A DNA stretch of 64,000 nt, from positions 1 through 64,000 of the forward strand of contig PGZO01000022.1 in assembly GCA_002841375.1 (NCBI GenBank), given 5' to 3'. The position numbers and the translations under genes are program-made. Under the pieces are notes generated by a model that saw only the letters and a program-made list of their open reading frames with translations, did not search any database and was not told the DNA's origin. Shown piece by piece: positions 32,855 through 41,065 of this stretch (positions are counted from its first letter, which is position 1; each line of letters begins with the position of its first letter). The DNA is from Firmicutes bacterium HGW-Firmicutes-7. GTDB lineage: Bacteria > Bacillota > Clostridia > Lachnospirales > Vallitaleaceae.

Positions 32855-33680
32855 TTAAAATGACCTCCTCAATTATGTTCTTTGGAGTTGACGCTCCTGC
32901 CGTTATTCCTATAATATCATTATCGTCAAAAACATTCAACACCAAATCTTCTGCTGTCTCAATGAGAAAAGTATCTTCACATTGGCTTTTACATATATGA
33001 TAGAGTTTTTGAGTATTTGAACTGTGTTTACCGCCAATAACGATCATTTTGGTTGCTACTTTTGATAAATCAATAGCTTCCAATTGCCTTTCTTCTGTGG
33101 CACTACATATTGTCTCGTATATCATAACATGAATTTCATTTTTTTGCAATTTATTAACAATTTCTTTGTACATAAAAAAGTTAAAGGTTGTTTGAGTAAC
33201 TAAGCAAAAGGTATCCTCTTGAGTTATTAATAGATTATCAATATCTTCAATCGTATCAATGATATATACATCTTGGCTACTCCAACCTTTTATACCTACT
33301 ACTTCTGGGTGTAACGGACTACCAATAATAATTATTTTATTGCCTTGTCGACTTGATTCTTCAACAATTTTATGGATCCTCTTTACATAAGGACATGTAG
33401 CATCGATAATTTTAAAACCTTTGCTTTTCATTACATCAATATCTGCTTTTCCAGCTCCGTGGCTTCGAATAATAATAGTTCCAAGTGGCAGATGATCTAA
33501 TTCATCTAAATTGTTAATAACCTGAACGCCTTTCGACTCAAAGGTTTTAACAACTTGCTGATTATGAATGATTGGTCCATATGTATAAATAATTTCTTTA
33601 CCAATTGCCTTGTTTACTTTTTGAATGGCTTTGTCTACTCCAAAACAAAACCCAGCTGTTTTTGCTACGATAATTTCCAT
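32832..33680 (-). CDS. ispH: 4-hydroxy-3-methylbut-2-enyl diphosphate reductase
   Basis: Iron-sulfur enzyme of the last MEP step, producing IPP and DMAPP. The three cluster cysteines are in AGFCFGVDKA (C12), DATCPYVKR (about C96) and ICSATEERQ (about C193). The substrate histidines are in YGPIIHNQQVV, RSHGAGK and 'GSPLHPEVVG'. Length 282. Its 3' end overlaps the S1 gene and its 5' end is one base from cmk. Confidence 0.96.
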   Translation of the reverse strand: MEIIVAKTAGFCFGVDKAIQKVNKAIGKEIIYTYGPIIHNQQVVKTFESKGVQVINNLDELDHLPLGTIIIRSHGAGKADIDVMKSKGFKIIDATCPYVKRIHKIVEESSRQGNKIIIIGSPLHPEVVGIKGWSSQDVYIIDTIEDIDNLLITQEDTFCLVTQTTFNFFMYKEIVNKLQKNEIHVMIYETICSATEERQLEAIDLSKVATKMIVIGGKHSSNTQKLYHICKSQCEDTFLIETAEDLVLNVFDDNDIIGITAGASTPKNIIEEVILNVRRTKF

Positions 33681-33681
33681 A

Positions 33682-34350
33682 TTATTTTACCTTTTCCTCA
33701 AACAATCTGACAATTTCCTCTGTTACTTGGGAGATGCTCATGTTTGAAGTATCAAGTTCTATAGCGTTATCGGCTTTTCTAAGTGGAGCAAATTCTCGAT
33801 TCATATCTCTTCCATCTCTTTCAATTATTTCTTCTTTAATTGATGCAACATCTGTTTCAATGCCCTTTTCGTGTAATTCCTTGCATCGTCTACTTGCTCT
33901 TATCTCTATACTTGCATTTAAATAGATCTTCAAATTAGCATGTGGAAGAACAAAAGTACCAATATCTCTTCCATCCATTACAACATTTGTTTGGGAAGCT
34001 AGCTTTCTTTGCAGCTCTATAAGCTTTAACCTTACACATTTAAAAACAGATACTGCCGATGCCATACTTGAAGCTTCACTTGAACGGATAAATACAGTTA
34101 CATTTTTACCATTTAATAGCACTTGCTGCTCATTATCGAAATATTCAATTGTAATAATAACATCATCTACAATATTTTTAATACGCTCTTCATCAAGTGG
34201 AATATTATTATCTACACAATATAAGCCAAAAGCTCTATACATTGCACCAGTATCAACATATATAAAATTTAATCTTCTTGAAACCATTTTTGCAATTGTA
34301 CTTTTCCCCGCTCCAGCAGGTCCATCAATCGCAACGCTAAAAGTCGTCAT
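33682..34350 (-). CDS. cmk: Cytidylate kinase
   Basis: Phosphorylates CMP and dCMP. The P-loop is GPAGAGKST (residues 9-17), and VMDGRDIGTFVLPHANLKIYL, DTGAMYRA and 'RRCKELHEKG' are the family signatures; the CMP-binding insert is complete. The 222-residue length is typical. It is part of the aroH-cmk-ispH-S1 order that is conserved in Clostridia. Confidence 0.96.
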   Translation of the reverse strand: MTTFSVAIDGPAGAGKSTIAKMVSRRLNFIYVDTGAMYRAFGLYCVDNNIPLDEERIKNIVDDVIITIEYFDNEQQVLLNGKNVTVFIRSSEASSMASAVSVFKCVRLKLIELQRKLASQTNVVMDGRDIGTFVLPHANLKIYLNASIEIRASRRCKELHEKGIETDVASIKEEIIERDGRDMNREFAPLRKADNAIELDTSNMSISQVTEEIVRLFEEKVK

Positions 34351-34392
34351 AATTGCAACTCCCTTTTTTTATTATAGAAATATCTTTTCCAA

Positions 34393-34770
34393 TTATTTAT
34401 CATTTAAATCAGGTCGTAAGCTTTCTGCACCATTTAAGTATATGTGTTTTACATCTTTTTGGCAACATGCTTTATTAGCTTTATTAGCTTTATTTACGTT
34501 CATTAAAATTCTAATACACATTGCCATACTATTTTCTACATACATTTCTTGAACACATAGTAAGCTTGCATTAATTATTCCAAGTTCTCTTGCAACTGGC
34601 GCTGGATAGGATGCTGTTAAATCTCTAGTAGCTGAAAAGATAATGGAAATGATCTCATCAATTTGAATATCATTTTCTTTAATAATCTGCTCAAGTGCAC
34701 GCTTTGTTCCGCTTAATATGCTCTCTTTTGTATTATCCTTAATTACAATTGCGCCTCTTACTGAAATCAT
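34393..34770 (-). CDS. aroH: Chorismate mutase, AroH type
   Basis: Rearranges chorismate to prephenate. It is the trimeric AroH fold of 125 residues with ISVRGAIVIKDNTKESIL (including the active-site Arg7-like residue), 'DEIISIIFSATRDLTASYPAPVAREL' and CVQEMYVENSMAMCIRILM. A run of KANKANKA near residue 102 is a short internal repeat. AGGAGG-like sequence precedes the ATG. The upstream spacer is the hairpin-rich island. Confidence 0.93.
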   Translation of the reverse strand: MISVRGAIVIKDNTKESILSGTKRALEQIIKENDIQIDEIISIIFSATRDLTASYPAPVARELGIINASLLCVQEMYVENSMAMCIRILMNVNKANKANKACCQKDVKHIYLNGAESLRPDLNDK

Positions 34771-34794
34771 GGTTTTTTCCTCCTTAAGTCAAAT

Positions 34795-34930
34795 AATACT
34801 CGCCCTCCGCATTCGCTACGAGCTCGTAACCTAACGCAAGCTTTGCTTGCCCATCAGTGGGTGCTCACACACCCACTGATTTGGAAGTAAGTTACCCCCA
34901 CCGAAAGAAGTGGGGGACTTCCTTCGTTAT
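34795..34930. mobile_element. GC-richer hairpin array, possible IS200/IS605-type or MITE remnant
   Basis: Four inverted repeats lie within about 110 bases: palindrome TACGAGCTCGTA (34817-34828), GCAAG/CTTGC (34836-34850), an 11-bp stem ATCAGTGGGTG / CACCCACTGAT (34853-34863, 34870-34880), and a compound stem GGAAGT..CCCCCAC / GTGGGGG..ACTTCC (34883-34922). The stretch is clearly richer in G+C than flanking DNA and sits between a flavoprotein gene and aroH, with no ORF. Subterminal hairpins of this kind, ending in a GTGGGGGACTTCC-like string, remind me of IS200/IS605-family ends, but no transposase is present. It could instead be a structured leader RNA of aroH. Confidence 0.4.
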
Positions 34931-34931
34931 G

Positions 34932-36164
34932 TTAAACAGATATTCCAGCTAAATAACCTGTTGAAAAGGCAATTTGCAGGTTAAATCCTCCCGTTAAAGC
35001 ATCCAGATCTAATACCTCTCCAGCAAAATACAATCCATCAACAAGCTTTGATGACATCGTGTTTGGATTTATTTCTTTAACATCTACTCCACCTCGTGTA
35101 ATAATTGCTTCGTTATATTGCCTTTTATTTTGTATTGTACAGGTTAGACCTTTCAACAGTTGAACAAGGTTTTTTCGTTCTTCTTTCGTAATTTGATCTA
35201 CTCTTGTCGCTTCATCTATATTAGATAATTCAATAATTATTGGAATAAGCTTTTGTGGCAGCAAATCATCTAATGAATTACAAAATTGCTTCCTTGAATA
35301 CTTTTGAAAGTCTCGAAGAAGTCTTGCATCTAATTGTTCAATTGACAAAGAAGGTTTAAGATCAATTATAATCTTAATGCCATGAACATTATCCTTTGGC
35401 AAAAAGCTACTTCCGCTTAATATCAACGGGCCAGAAACACCATAATGTGTGAAGAGCATCTCCCCAAACTCTTCATATAAAATCTTTGTTTTCCCTTTTT
35501 GATTGCCAATTATTTGAACACTTACATTTTTAAGTGAAAGTCCTTGCAGTTTTCTAACCCATGGTTCTTTTGTCTCTATAGGAACCAAGCCTGGTGAAAG
35601 TTGTACTACATTATGCCCTAGTTTTTTGGCAAAACGATAACCATCTCCTGTTGAACCAGTTAATGCATAGGATAACCCACCTGTTGCTAGAATAACCTTA
35701 TCGCAATCAAACGTTCTGCTTCTCGTTATAATTTGCGTTACACACCCTTGGTCTAATATCATGTCTTTAACTTCCATATTATAAAATATTTCAACACCTA
35801 AGCGTTCCATTTCATTTTGAAGCACCTTAATAACATCTGAAGATTTATCGCTGAGCGGGAAAGCTCTATTTCCTCTTTCGACTTTCGTTTTCAAACCAAT
35901 CTTTTCGAAAAATTCTATTACAGCATGGCTATCAAAACTATAATATGCGCTATACATGAACTTTCTATTAGTTAACGTACTTTCAAGAAGTCCTTCAACA
36001 TCACAAATATTTGTAATATTACATCTACCCTTACCCGTAATAAAAAGCTTTTTACCAAGCTTATCATTTTTCTCTAATAAGATAACTTTTTTATTGTTTC
36101 TAGCAGCCATAATCGCAGCCATGATGCCTGCTGGGCCGCCACCAATGACGAGGACTTGGTTCAT
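34932..36164 (-). CDS. HI0933/YhiN-family flavoprotein (NAD(P)/FAD-dependent oxidoreductase)
   Basis: Rossmann FAD-binding motif VIGGGPAGIMAAIMAA at the N-terminus; 'GKGRCNITNICD' and 'LSYALTGSTGDGYRFAKKLGH' are characteristic of the HI0933/BaiN-like family, along with the C-terminal 'YFAGEVLDLDALTGGFNLQIAFSTGYLAG'. The physiological substrate of the family is unknown in most bacteria; one member (BaiN) reduces bile-acid intermediates. Length 410. It lies 17 bases after the RpiR regulator gene. Confidence 0.88.
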   Translation of the reverse strand: MNQVLVIGGGPAGIMAAIMAARNNKKVILLEKNDKLGKKLFITGKGRCNITNICDVEGLLESTLTNRKFMYSAYYSFDSHAVIEFFEKIGLKTKVERGNRAFPLSDKSSDVIKVLQNEMERLGVEIFYNMEVKDMILDQGCVTQIITRSRTFDCDKVILATGGLSYALTGSTGDGYRFAKKLGHNVVQLSPGLVPIETKEPWVRKLQGLSLKNVSVQIIGNQKGKTKILYEEFGEMLFTHYGVSGPLILSGSSFLPKDNVHGIKIIIDLKPSLSIEQLDARLLRDFQKYSRKQFCNSLDDLLPQKLIPIIIELSNIDEATRVDQITKEERKNLVQLLKGLTCTIQNKRQYNEAIITRGGVDVKEINPNTMSSKLVDGLYFAGEVLDLDALTGGFNLQIAFSTGYLAGISV

Positions 36165-36181
36165 ATTTTTCTCCTGGATAG

Positions 36182-37093
36182 TTATTTTTCTTTTTGTTCC
36201 AAATTAAGATTGTAATTAATCTTAAGTTCTTCATCATTATCATATACTTGATATTCTGCCCAAATTGTTTCTAAATTTTCAAGTGTATCTAGTACTTTAT
36301 CCTTCTTTTTTATACAAATTGCTACTATAAGCGCATTAATTACGCTCAAAGGGGCAACAAGAGAATCAACAAAGGATGCCATATCACTTCTTGCAATTAA
36401 GCTGCAATTGGAGAACTGAATCATTGGAGATAATGGGCTATCTGTAATTACAATTACTTTTGCTTCTCTTGATCTAGCAAATTCCATAGCCTTCAATGTT
36501 CTCTTTGAATATCTTGGAAAGCTGATACCTATTACGACATCGTCCTTATCTAATCTATATATTTGTTCAAACATTTCGCTAACACTGTTCGTATGGATTA
36601 ACTTTACATTATCAAAAACTAAATTAAAGTAAAATCCCATAAAACTCGCTAACGAAGCAGAACTTCTTACACCTAAAATATAAATATTTTTAGCTTTCAA
36701 AATCATTTCAATTGCTTGGTCGAAAACTTCAACCTCTATTTCTTCAAGCGTATGTTTAATTTTTTCAGCATCGGATTGTAATACAGATTTTAGAACATGG
36801 GTTTTATCAATTCTATCAGAGGTGACTTCCATTCTCTGAATAGAGGTAAGTTTGTTCTTTACCAATTCTTCTAATGCTCTTTGCAACTTTGGATAACCAT
36901 CGTAGTCAAGTTCATTTGCAAATCTTACTACTGTAGATTCACTAACACCTACAATTGCTCCTAACTTTGCAGCAGTTAAGAATACCGCTTTGTCATAATG
37001 TTCAATAATATAATTTGCTAGTAGCTTTTGGCCCTTACTAAATTTTGAATAGTTCTCGTTAATTCTCTTAATTAAATCATTCTGTCTATGCAT
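36182..37093 (-). CDS. RpiR/MurR family transcriptional regulator
   Basis: An N-terminal RpiR helix-turn-helix (about 1-77, 'LGAIVGVSESTVVRFANELDYDGYPKLQRALEE') and a C-terminal SIS sugar-phosphate-binding domain (about 125-265, with 'IYILGVRSSASLASFMG' and 'DVVIGISFPRYSKRT'). Regulators of this family respond to phosphosugars; the ligand here is unknown. It is 303 residues long. Upstream lie a hairpin (37225-37261) and a TTGCATGC dyad (37324-37361) that could include its operator. Confidence 0.9.
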   Translation of the reverse strand: MHRQNDLIKRINENYSKFSKGQKLLANYIIEHYDKAVFLTAAKLGAIVGVSESTVVRFANELDYDGYPKLQRALEELVKNKLTSIQRMEVTSDRIDKTHVLKSVLQSDAEKIKHTLEEIEVEVFDQAIEMILKAKNIYILGVRSSASLASFMGFYFNLVFDNVKLIHTNSVSEMFEQIYRLDKDDVVIGISFPRYSKRTLKAMEFARSREAKVIVITDSPLSPMIQFSNCSLIARSDMASFVDSLVAPLSVINALIVAICIKKKDKVLDTLENLETIWAEYQVYDNDEELKINYNLNLEQKEK

Positions 37094-37437
37094 TGTTTAT
37101 CCTCACATTCTTGCAATTATTCAACTATTTTGTAATCATAAACTAAAGTGAAAAATGAATGCAACATACGTAACTCATTCATATTTATGACATATATATC
37201 TAATAACAATCTATCAAAAAGTAAACCAATTGCTAGTTGAGTGTTTAACTTGCAAATTGGTGCGATTTTTTCCCTCTTGTTTACGTTCATTATATATTAT
37301 TATAATCACAATTACAATCTATTTTGCATGCTATATAAGATTTAGTTGCAAAAGCATGCAAATAAACTTTAATTTAATTAAAATATTGCTAAAATAAAAA
37401 AGAACATATCCTTTTGAGATATGTCCTTCTTAAACAT
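37094..37437. other. Intergenic region upstream of the RpiR gene
   Basis: No gene is seen. It contains the oadA terminator at its right end, a hairpin with arms ACCAATTGC (37225-37233) and GCAAATTGGT (37252-37261), and the inverted repeat TTGCATGC (37324-37331) / GCATGCAA (37354-37361) that may be an operator. The rest is AT-rich. Confidence 0.5.
37396..37430 (-). terminator. Terminator of the decarboxylase operon
   Basis: ACATATC (37404-37410) and GATATGT (37418-37424) form the stem, and the A-run to the left gives a T-run on the minus strand. It lies just after the oadA-like stop codon. Confidence 0.75.
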
Positions 37438-38850
37438 TTACACTGGATATACTTTGTTTTCCTTATCTGCTAATGATGGATCAATTTTAGTCATTTGAGC
37501 TTCTCTATATTCAAAAAACTCACGTGCAACTTGAGGGAACATTGCATATGTTAAAACATCCTCATCTTGAATTTGAAATCTTTTCATTTCTGCTTCATTT
37601 GCCTTAAGCTCTGGTTTTAATAAGTCGGCTGGACGACAAGTAATTTGTTTTTCATCACCAATTATTTTCTTAATAATCTCTTGCGAAATTTGAACTGGTG
37701 TTGTACCGTATTCACCTTTTACTAAAGCTTTTGATTCTTTCGTGATCATTTTGTAACGTTCTCCACCAAGTATGTTGAATAATGCTTGAGATCCAACTAT
37801 TTGACTTGAAGGTGTTACTAATGGTGGGAAACCAAAGTCAGCACGCACTTTTGGAATCTCTTTTAAAACATCATAATATTTACTCATTTGATTTTGCTTT
37901 TGAAGTTGCGATACTAAGTTAGACAACATACCACCAGGCACTTGATATAATAATGCCTTAATATCAACCCCCATAACTTTATCATTCATAAGACCAGATG
38001 CAATGGACTCATCTCTAAGTGGTCTAAAATGATCCGCAACTTCTGCCAATAATTCTTGGCTTAGGCCAGAATCATAAGGTGTTCCTTTAAAAGTTTCAAC
38101 CATTACTTCCGTTGCAGGTTGAGAAGAACCCATTGAGAAAGGAGACATCGCAGTATCAATGATATCTGCTCCAGCCTCTACACCTTTCAAATAAGTCATC
38201 CCAGCAACACCGCTTGTATAATGTGCATGTAATTGAATTGGTAGCTTTACCGTTTCTTTCAACGCTGTTACCAGCTCAGTTGCTGCATAAGGTACTAATA
38301 GTCCTGCCATGTCTTTAATACATATGGAGTCAGCACCCATCTCTTCGATTCGTTTAGCAGTTTTCGCATAAAATTCTAACGTATGCACCGCACTTAATGT
38401 ATAGGAAATCGCGATTTGAGCATGACCTCCTTCTTTTTTTGTTGCATCGATTGATGTTTGTACGTTTCTTAGATCATTTAAAGCATCAAATATACGGATA
38501 ATATCAATTCCATTCGCAATTGATTTTTGAACAAAATATTCAACCATATCATCTGCATAATGTCTATATCCTAATAAGTTTTGACCTCTTAATAACATTT
38601 GAAGCTTTGTATTTTTAAAACCTTTTCGAAGAGTACGAAGTCTATCCCATGGATCTTCTTTTAAGAAACGAATACATGAATCAAACGTCGCTCCACCCCA
38701 GCATTCTACGGAATGGTAGCCAACTTGATCCATTGTTTCTATAATTGGAATCATACTTTCGGTTTTCATTCGAGTTGCAATCAATGATTGATGTGCATCT
38801 CTTAGAATTGTATCAGTAATCAATACCGGTCTTTTTACGACTTCAGCCAT
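37438..38850 (-). CDS. oadA: Oxaloacetate decarboxylase alpha / pyruvate carboxylase-type carboxyltransferase
   Basis: Biotin-dependent carboxyltransferase of the OadA/PycB/transcarboxylase-5S family. The TIM barrel (about 1-290) has ITDTILRDAHQSLIATRMKT, 'ECWGGATFDSCIRFL', 'LRGQNLLGYRHY' and 'IKDMAGLLVPYAA', which carry the metal and substrate residues; a carboxyltransferase C-terminal domain follows. It lacks the fused biotinyl domain of classical OadA (about 590 residues); the separate BCCP gene upstream in the operon supplies it. A 118-base gap with a long hairpin separates it from the beta subunit gene. Confidence 0.93.
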   Translation of the reverse strand: MAEVVKRPVLITDTILRDAHQSLIATRMKTESMIPIIETMDQVGYHSVECWGGATFDSCIRFLKEDPWDRLRTLRKGFKNTKLQMLLRGQNLLGYRHYADDMVEYFVQKSIANGIDIIRIFDALNDLRNVQTSIDATKKEGGHAQIAISYTLSAVHTLEFYAKTAKRIEEMGADSICIKDMAGLLVPYAATELVTALKETVKLPIQLHAHYTSGVAGMTYLKGVEAGADIIDTAMSPFSMGSSQPATEVMVETFKGTPYDSGLSQELLAEVADHFRPLRDESIASGLMNDKVMGVDIKALLYQVPGGMLSNLVSQLQKQNQMSKYYDVLKEIPKVRADFGFPPLVTPSSQIVGSQALFNILGGERYKMITKESKALVKGEYGTTPVQISQEIIKKIIGDEKQITCRPADLLKPELKANEAEMKRFQIQDEDVLTYAMFPQVAREFFEYREAQMTKIDPSLADKENKVYPV

Positions 38851-38888
38851 GAACTTTTACCTCCTTTATTTTTTAAAATAGCTATTAT

Positions 38889-38938
38889 ATGGTTATAGTG
38901 TCAAAAGTATATAGTTGTTCTTTTGACGATACAACCAT
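38889..38938 (-). other. Long intercistronic hairpin between beta and alpha subunit genes
   Basis: Nineteen bases at 38889-38907 pair with 38920-38938 with four mismatches around a 12-base loop, including GTCAAAAG / CTTTTGAC. There is no T-run. It could be an RNA processing site that sets unequal levels of the beta and alpha subunits. Confidence 0.5.
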
Positions 38939-38968
38939 TATATAAATAAGTATGTTTATTTTATTAAT

Positions 38969-40264
38969 TTACTTTAAATATAATGATAAAAATACACCTG
39001 CTGCTACTGCAGAACCAATTACACCTGCAACATTAGGTCCCATCGCATGCATCAATAAGAAGTTCGTTGGGTCTTCTTCACGTCCCACTTTCTGAACAAC
39101 TCTCGCTGCCATTGGTACTGCTGAAACGCCTGCTGCACCTATTAATGGATTAATTTTACCACCTGAAAGTTTACACATAAGCTTTCCTAACATTACGCCA
39201 GCGCCAGTTCCAAAACAGAAAGCAACAAGTCCTAATAATAAGATGCCTAATGTAGCTGGGTTTAAGAAGCTGTCTGCACTTGTTGTTGCACCAACAGTAA
39301 TTCCAAGAAAGATGGTAACAATATACATTAATGCATTTGATGCTGTATCAGCTAATTTTTCTGTTACACCACAAACCTTAATCAAGTTACCAAACATTAA
39401 CATACCAATTAATGGTGCAGTCGATGGTAATATAAGAATAACTAAAATAGTAACGATAATCGGAAAAAGTATTTTTTCCAATTGAGAAATCGGTCTAAGT
39501 TGATCCATTTTAATTAATCGTTCTTCTTTAGTAGTTAACAGTCTCATAATAGGTGGTTGTATTATTGGTACAAGCGCCATATAAGAATAGGCAGCTACTG
39601 CAATTGGTCCAAGTAAATGTGGCGCCAATTTAATTGTTGTAAATATAGCTGTTGGACCATCTGCTCCACCAATAATAGCTATCGAAGCTGCTTCTTGAGG
39701 TGAAAATTTTAAAGCGAGTGCCCCAAAAAATGCTAAGAATATACCAAATTGTGCTGCAGCGCCAAGTAGAAAACTCTTTGGGTTTGCTAGAAGTGGTCCG
39801 AAATCAGTTAATGCACCCACACCCATAAAAATTAAAGGTGGGAAAATACCTAACTTGTTACCCATATATAAATTGTATAATAAGCCTGCTGGCAATTCCT
39901 TAGATGTATTAATCATCTCAACTGCATGCTCACCATATAGTGCTGCATTATGGAGCAAGCTACCATGAAGCGTCTTCTCTCCGATAATACTTGCTAAATT
40001 ATCTGATAAAATAACATATGGACCATCCATGATACCGCTTAATGGTAAGTTTACCAGCAACATCCCAAAGGCTATTGGCAATAATAGTAATGGTTCATAT
40101 TCTTTTTTAATTGCTAAGTAAATCAACACCAATGCAACAAGAATCATTATTACATTCTTATATGCATAAATGCCATCTGCTTCATTATTAAAGTTTTGAA
40201 AAATCCAAGCTAATCCAGAATCATTAATAAAATCCTGGAGCGCTGCTAATACCGCATTCCACAT
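38969..40264 (-). CDS. oadB: Sodium ion-translocating decarboxylase beta subunit
   Basis: Polytopic membrane subunit (431 residues, about 9-11 helices) of the sodium-pumping decarboxylase family (OadB/MmdB/GcdB). Diagnostic stretches include '[13 protein letters not shown]'-like sequence, [22 protein letters not shown], '[12 protein letters not shown]' (the conserved Asp/Gly site for Na+ and CO2), and '[21 protein letters not shown]'. It decarboxylates carboxybiotin on the BCCP and exports Na+. It belongs to the operon with the two carboxyltransferases and the small subunits. Confidence 0.94.
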   Translation of the reverse strand: MWNAVLAALQDFINDSGLAWIFQNFNNEADGIYAYKNVIMILVALVLIYLAIKKEYEPLLLLPIAFGMLLVNLPLSGIMDGPYVILSDNLASIIGEKTLHGSLLHNAALYGEHAVEMINTSKELPAGLLYNLYMGNKLGIFPPLIFMGVGALTDFGPLLANPKSFLLGAAAQFGIFLAFFGALALKFSPQEAASIAIIGGADGPTAIFTTIKLAPHLLGPIAVAAYSYMALVPIIQPPIMRLLTTKEERLIKMDQLRPISQLEKILFPIIVTILVILILPSTAPLIGMLMFGNLIKVCGVTEKLADTASNALMYIVTIFLGITVGATTSADSFLNPATLGILLLGLVAFCFGTGAGVMLGKLMCKLSGGKINPLIGAAGVSAVPMAARVVQKVGREEDPTNFLLMHAMGPNVAGVIGSAVAAGVFLSLYLK

Positions 40265-40318
40265 TATCTATATTTCCTCCAATCAAAGTTATTGGAACTG
40301 AAAAACCACATCAATATG

Positions 40319-40714
40319 TTAGTTAATTGATGCAATTAAATCCCCTGCATTTACAGATTGTCCTTCAGTTACATTAATAGAAGCAACTGTTCCTGCAACA
40401 GAAGAAACGATTTCGTTTTCCATTTTCATAGCTTCTAATACTACGATTACATCACCTGCTTTTACAGTATCTCCTACAGCTGCTTTTACTTTAAAAATTT
40501 TACCTTGCATTGGTGCATCTATTTTATTTGCGCCTGTTGCACCGCTTGTTGCTGGTGCTGCTGCTACCGGTGCTGCTGGTGTTGCTACAACTGGTGCTGC
40601 TGCTACTGGTGCCGCTGCTACTGGTGCCGCCGCTGCTGGTGCTTGCCCACCTTGAAGTTCTTCGACGTCAACTTGATAAGTATTCCCATTCACTGTTACT
40701 TGAAATTTTTTCAT
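40319..40714 (-). CDS. Biotin carboxyl carrier (gamma/1.3S-type) subunit
   Basis: 131-residue carrier protein: a short N-terminal domain (KKFQVTVNGNTYQVDVEE), an Ala/Pro-rich flexible linker (about 25-65), and a biotinyl domain with the biotinylation lysine in EAMKMEN (about residue 98). It shuttles CO2 between the carboxyltransferase active sites and the membrane beta subunit. The ATG at 40714 has TTGGAGGA upstream, so the longer TTG start at 40726 is unlikely. The linker's repeats (PVAAA) explain several antisense shadow frames. Confidence 0.95.
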   Translation of the reverse strand: MKKFQVTVNGNTYQVDVEELQGGQAPAAAAPVAAAPVAAAPVVATPAAPVAAAPATSGATGANKIDAPMQGKIFKVKAAVGDTVKAGDVIVVLEAMKMENEIVSSVAGTVASINVTEGQSVNAGDLIASIN

Positions 40715-40740
40715 TTTATCCTCCAATCAATTCTTTAATT

Positions 40741-41052
40741 TTATCTAATATTCCACTTATTTTTAGGGTTAACCCTTTTAAAAGATGTTACTCGTAAACG
40801 GTCACTTGTTGTATTTAATGACGCAGCTATAGCCGCAGTTATAACAGCAACTAACTCTAAATCATCTTCTTTTTTTTCTATTATATTCGTTTGAGCAACT
40901 GGTGCTTGAACATTATTTGTTGTTTTTGGTGTTGATTTTTCAACAAACTTCACATGCTTTAATAAACTAATTATGATAGAAATCAAAATCAATACTATAA
41001 ACACCGTTGCCATACCTAGTACCAGCGCTGTGACGCCTTCCATATAATTCAT
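40741..41052 (-). CDS. Decarboxylase gamma/delta subunit, OadG family
   Basis: 103-residue single-span membrane protein: EGVTALVLGMATVFIVLILI is the conserved N-terminal helix of OadG/MmdD, followed by a charged linker and a C-terminal segment with 'VAVITAAIAASLNTTSDRLRVTSFKRV'. It anchors the soluble subunits to the beta subunit. It lies between the CoA-type carboxyltransferase and the biotin carrier genes, with 13-26 base gaps. Confidence 0.88.
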   Translation of the reverse strand: MNYMEGVTALVLGMATVFIVLILISIIISLLKHVKFVEKSTPKTTNNVQAPVAQTNIIEKKEDDLELVAVITAAIAASLNTTSDRLRVTSFKRVNPKNKWNIR

Positions 41053-41065
41053 TTATATCACCGCC

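Noticed and set aside
40505-40797. Two overlapping plus-strand frames opposite the biotin carrier gene
   Set aside because: They are leucine- or cysteine/tryptophan-rich artefacts of the Ala/Pro linker repeats on the other strand.
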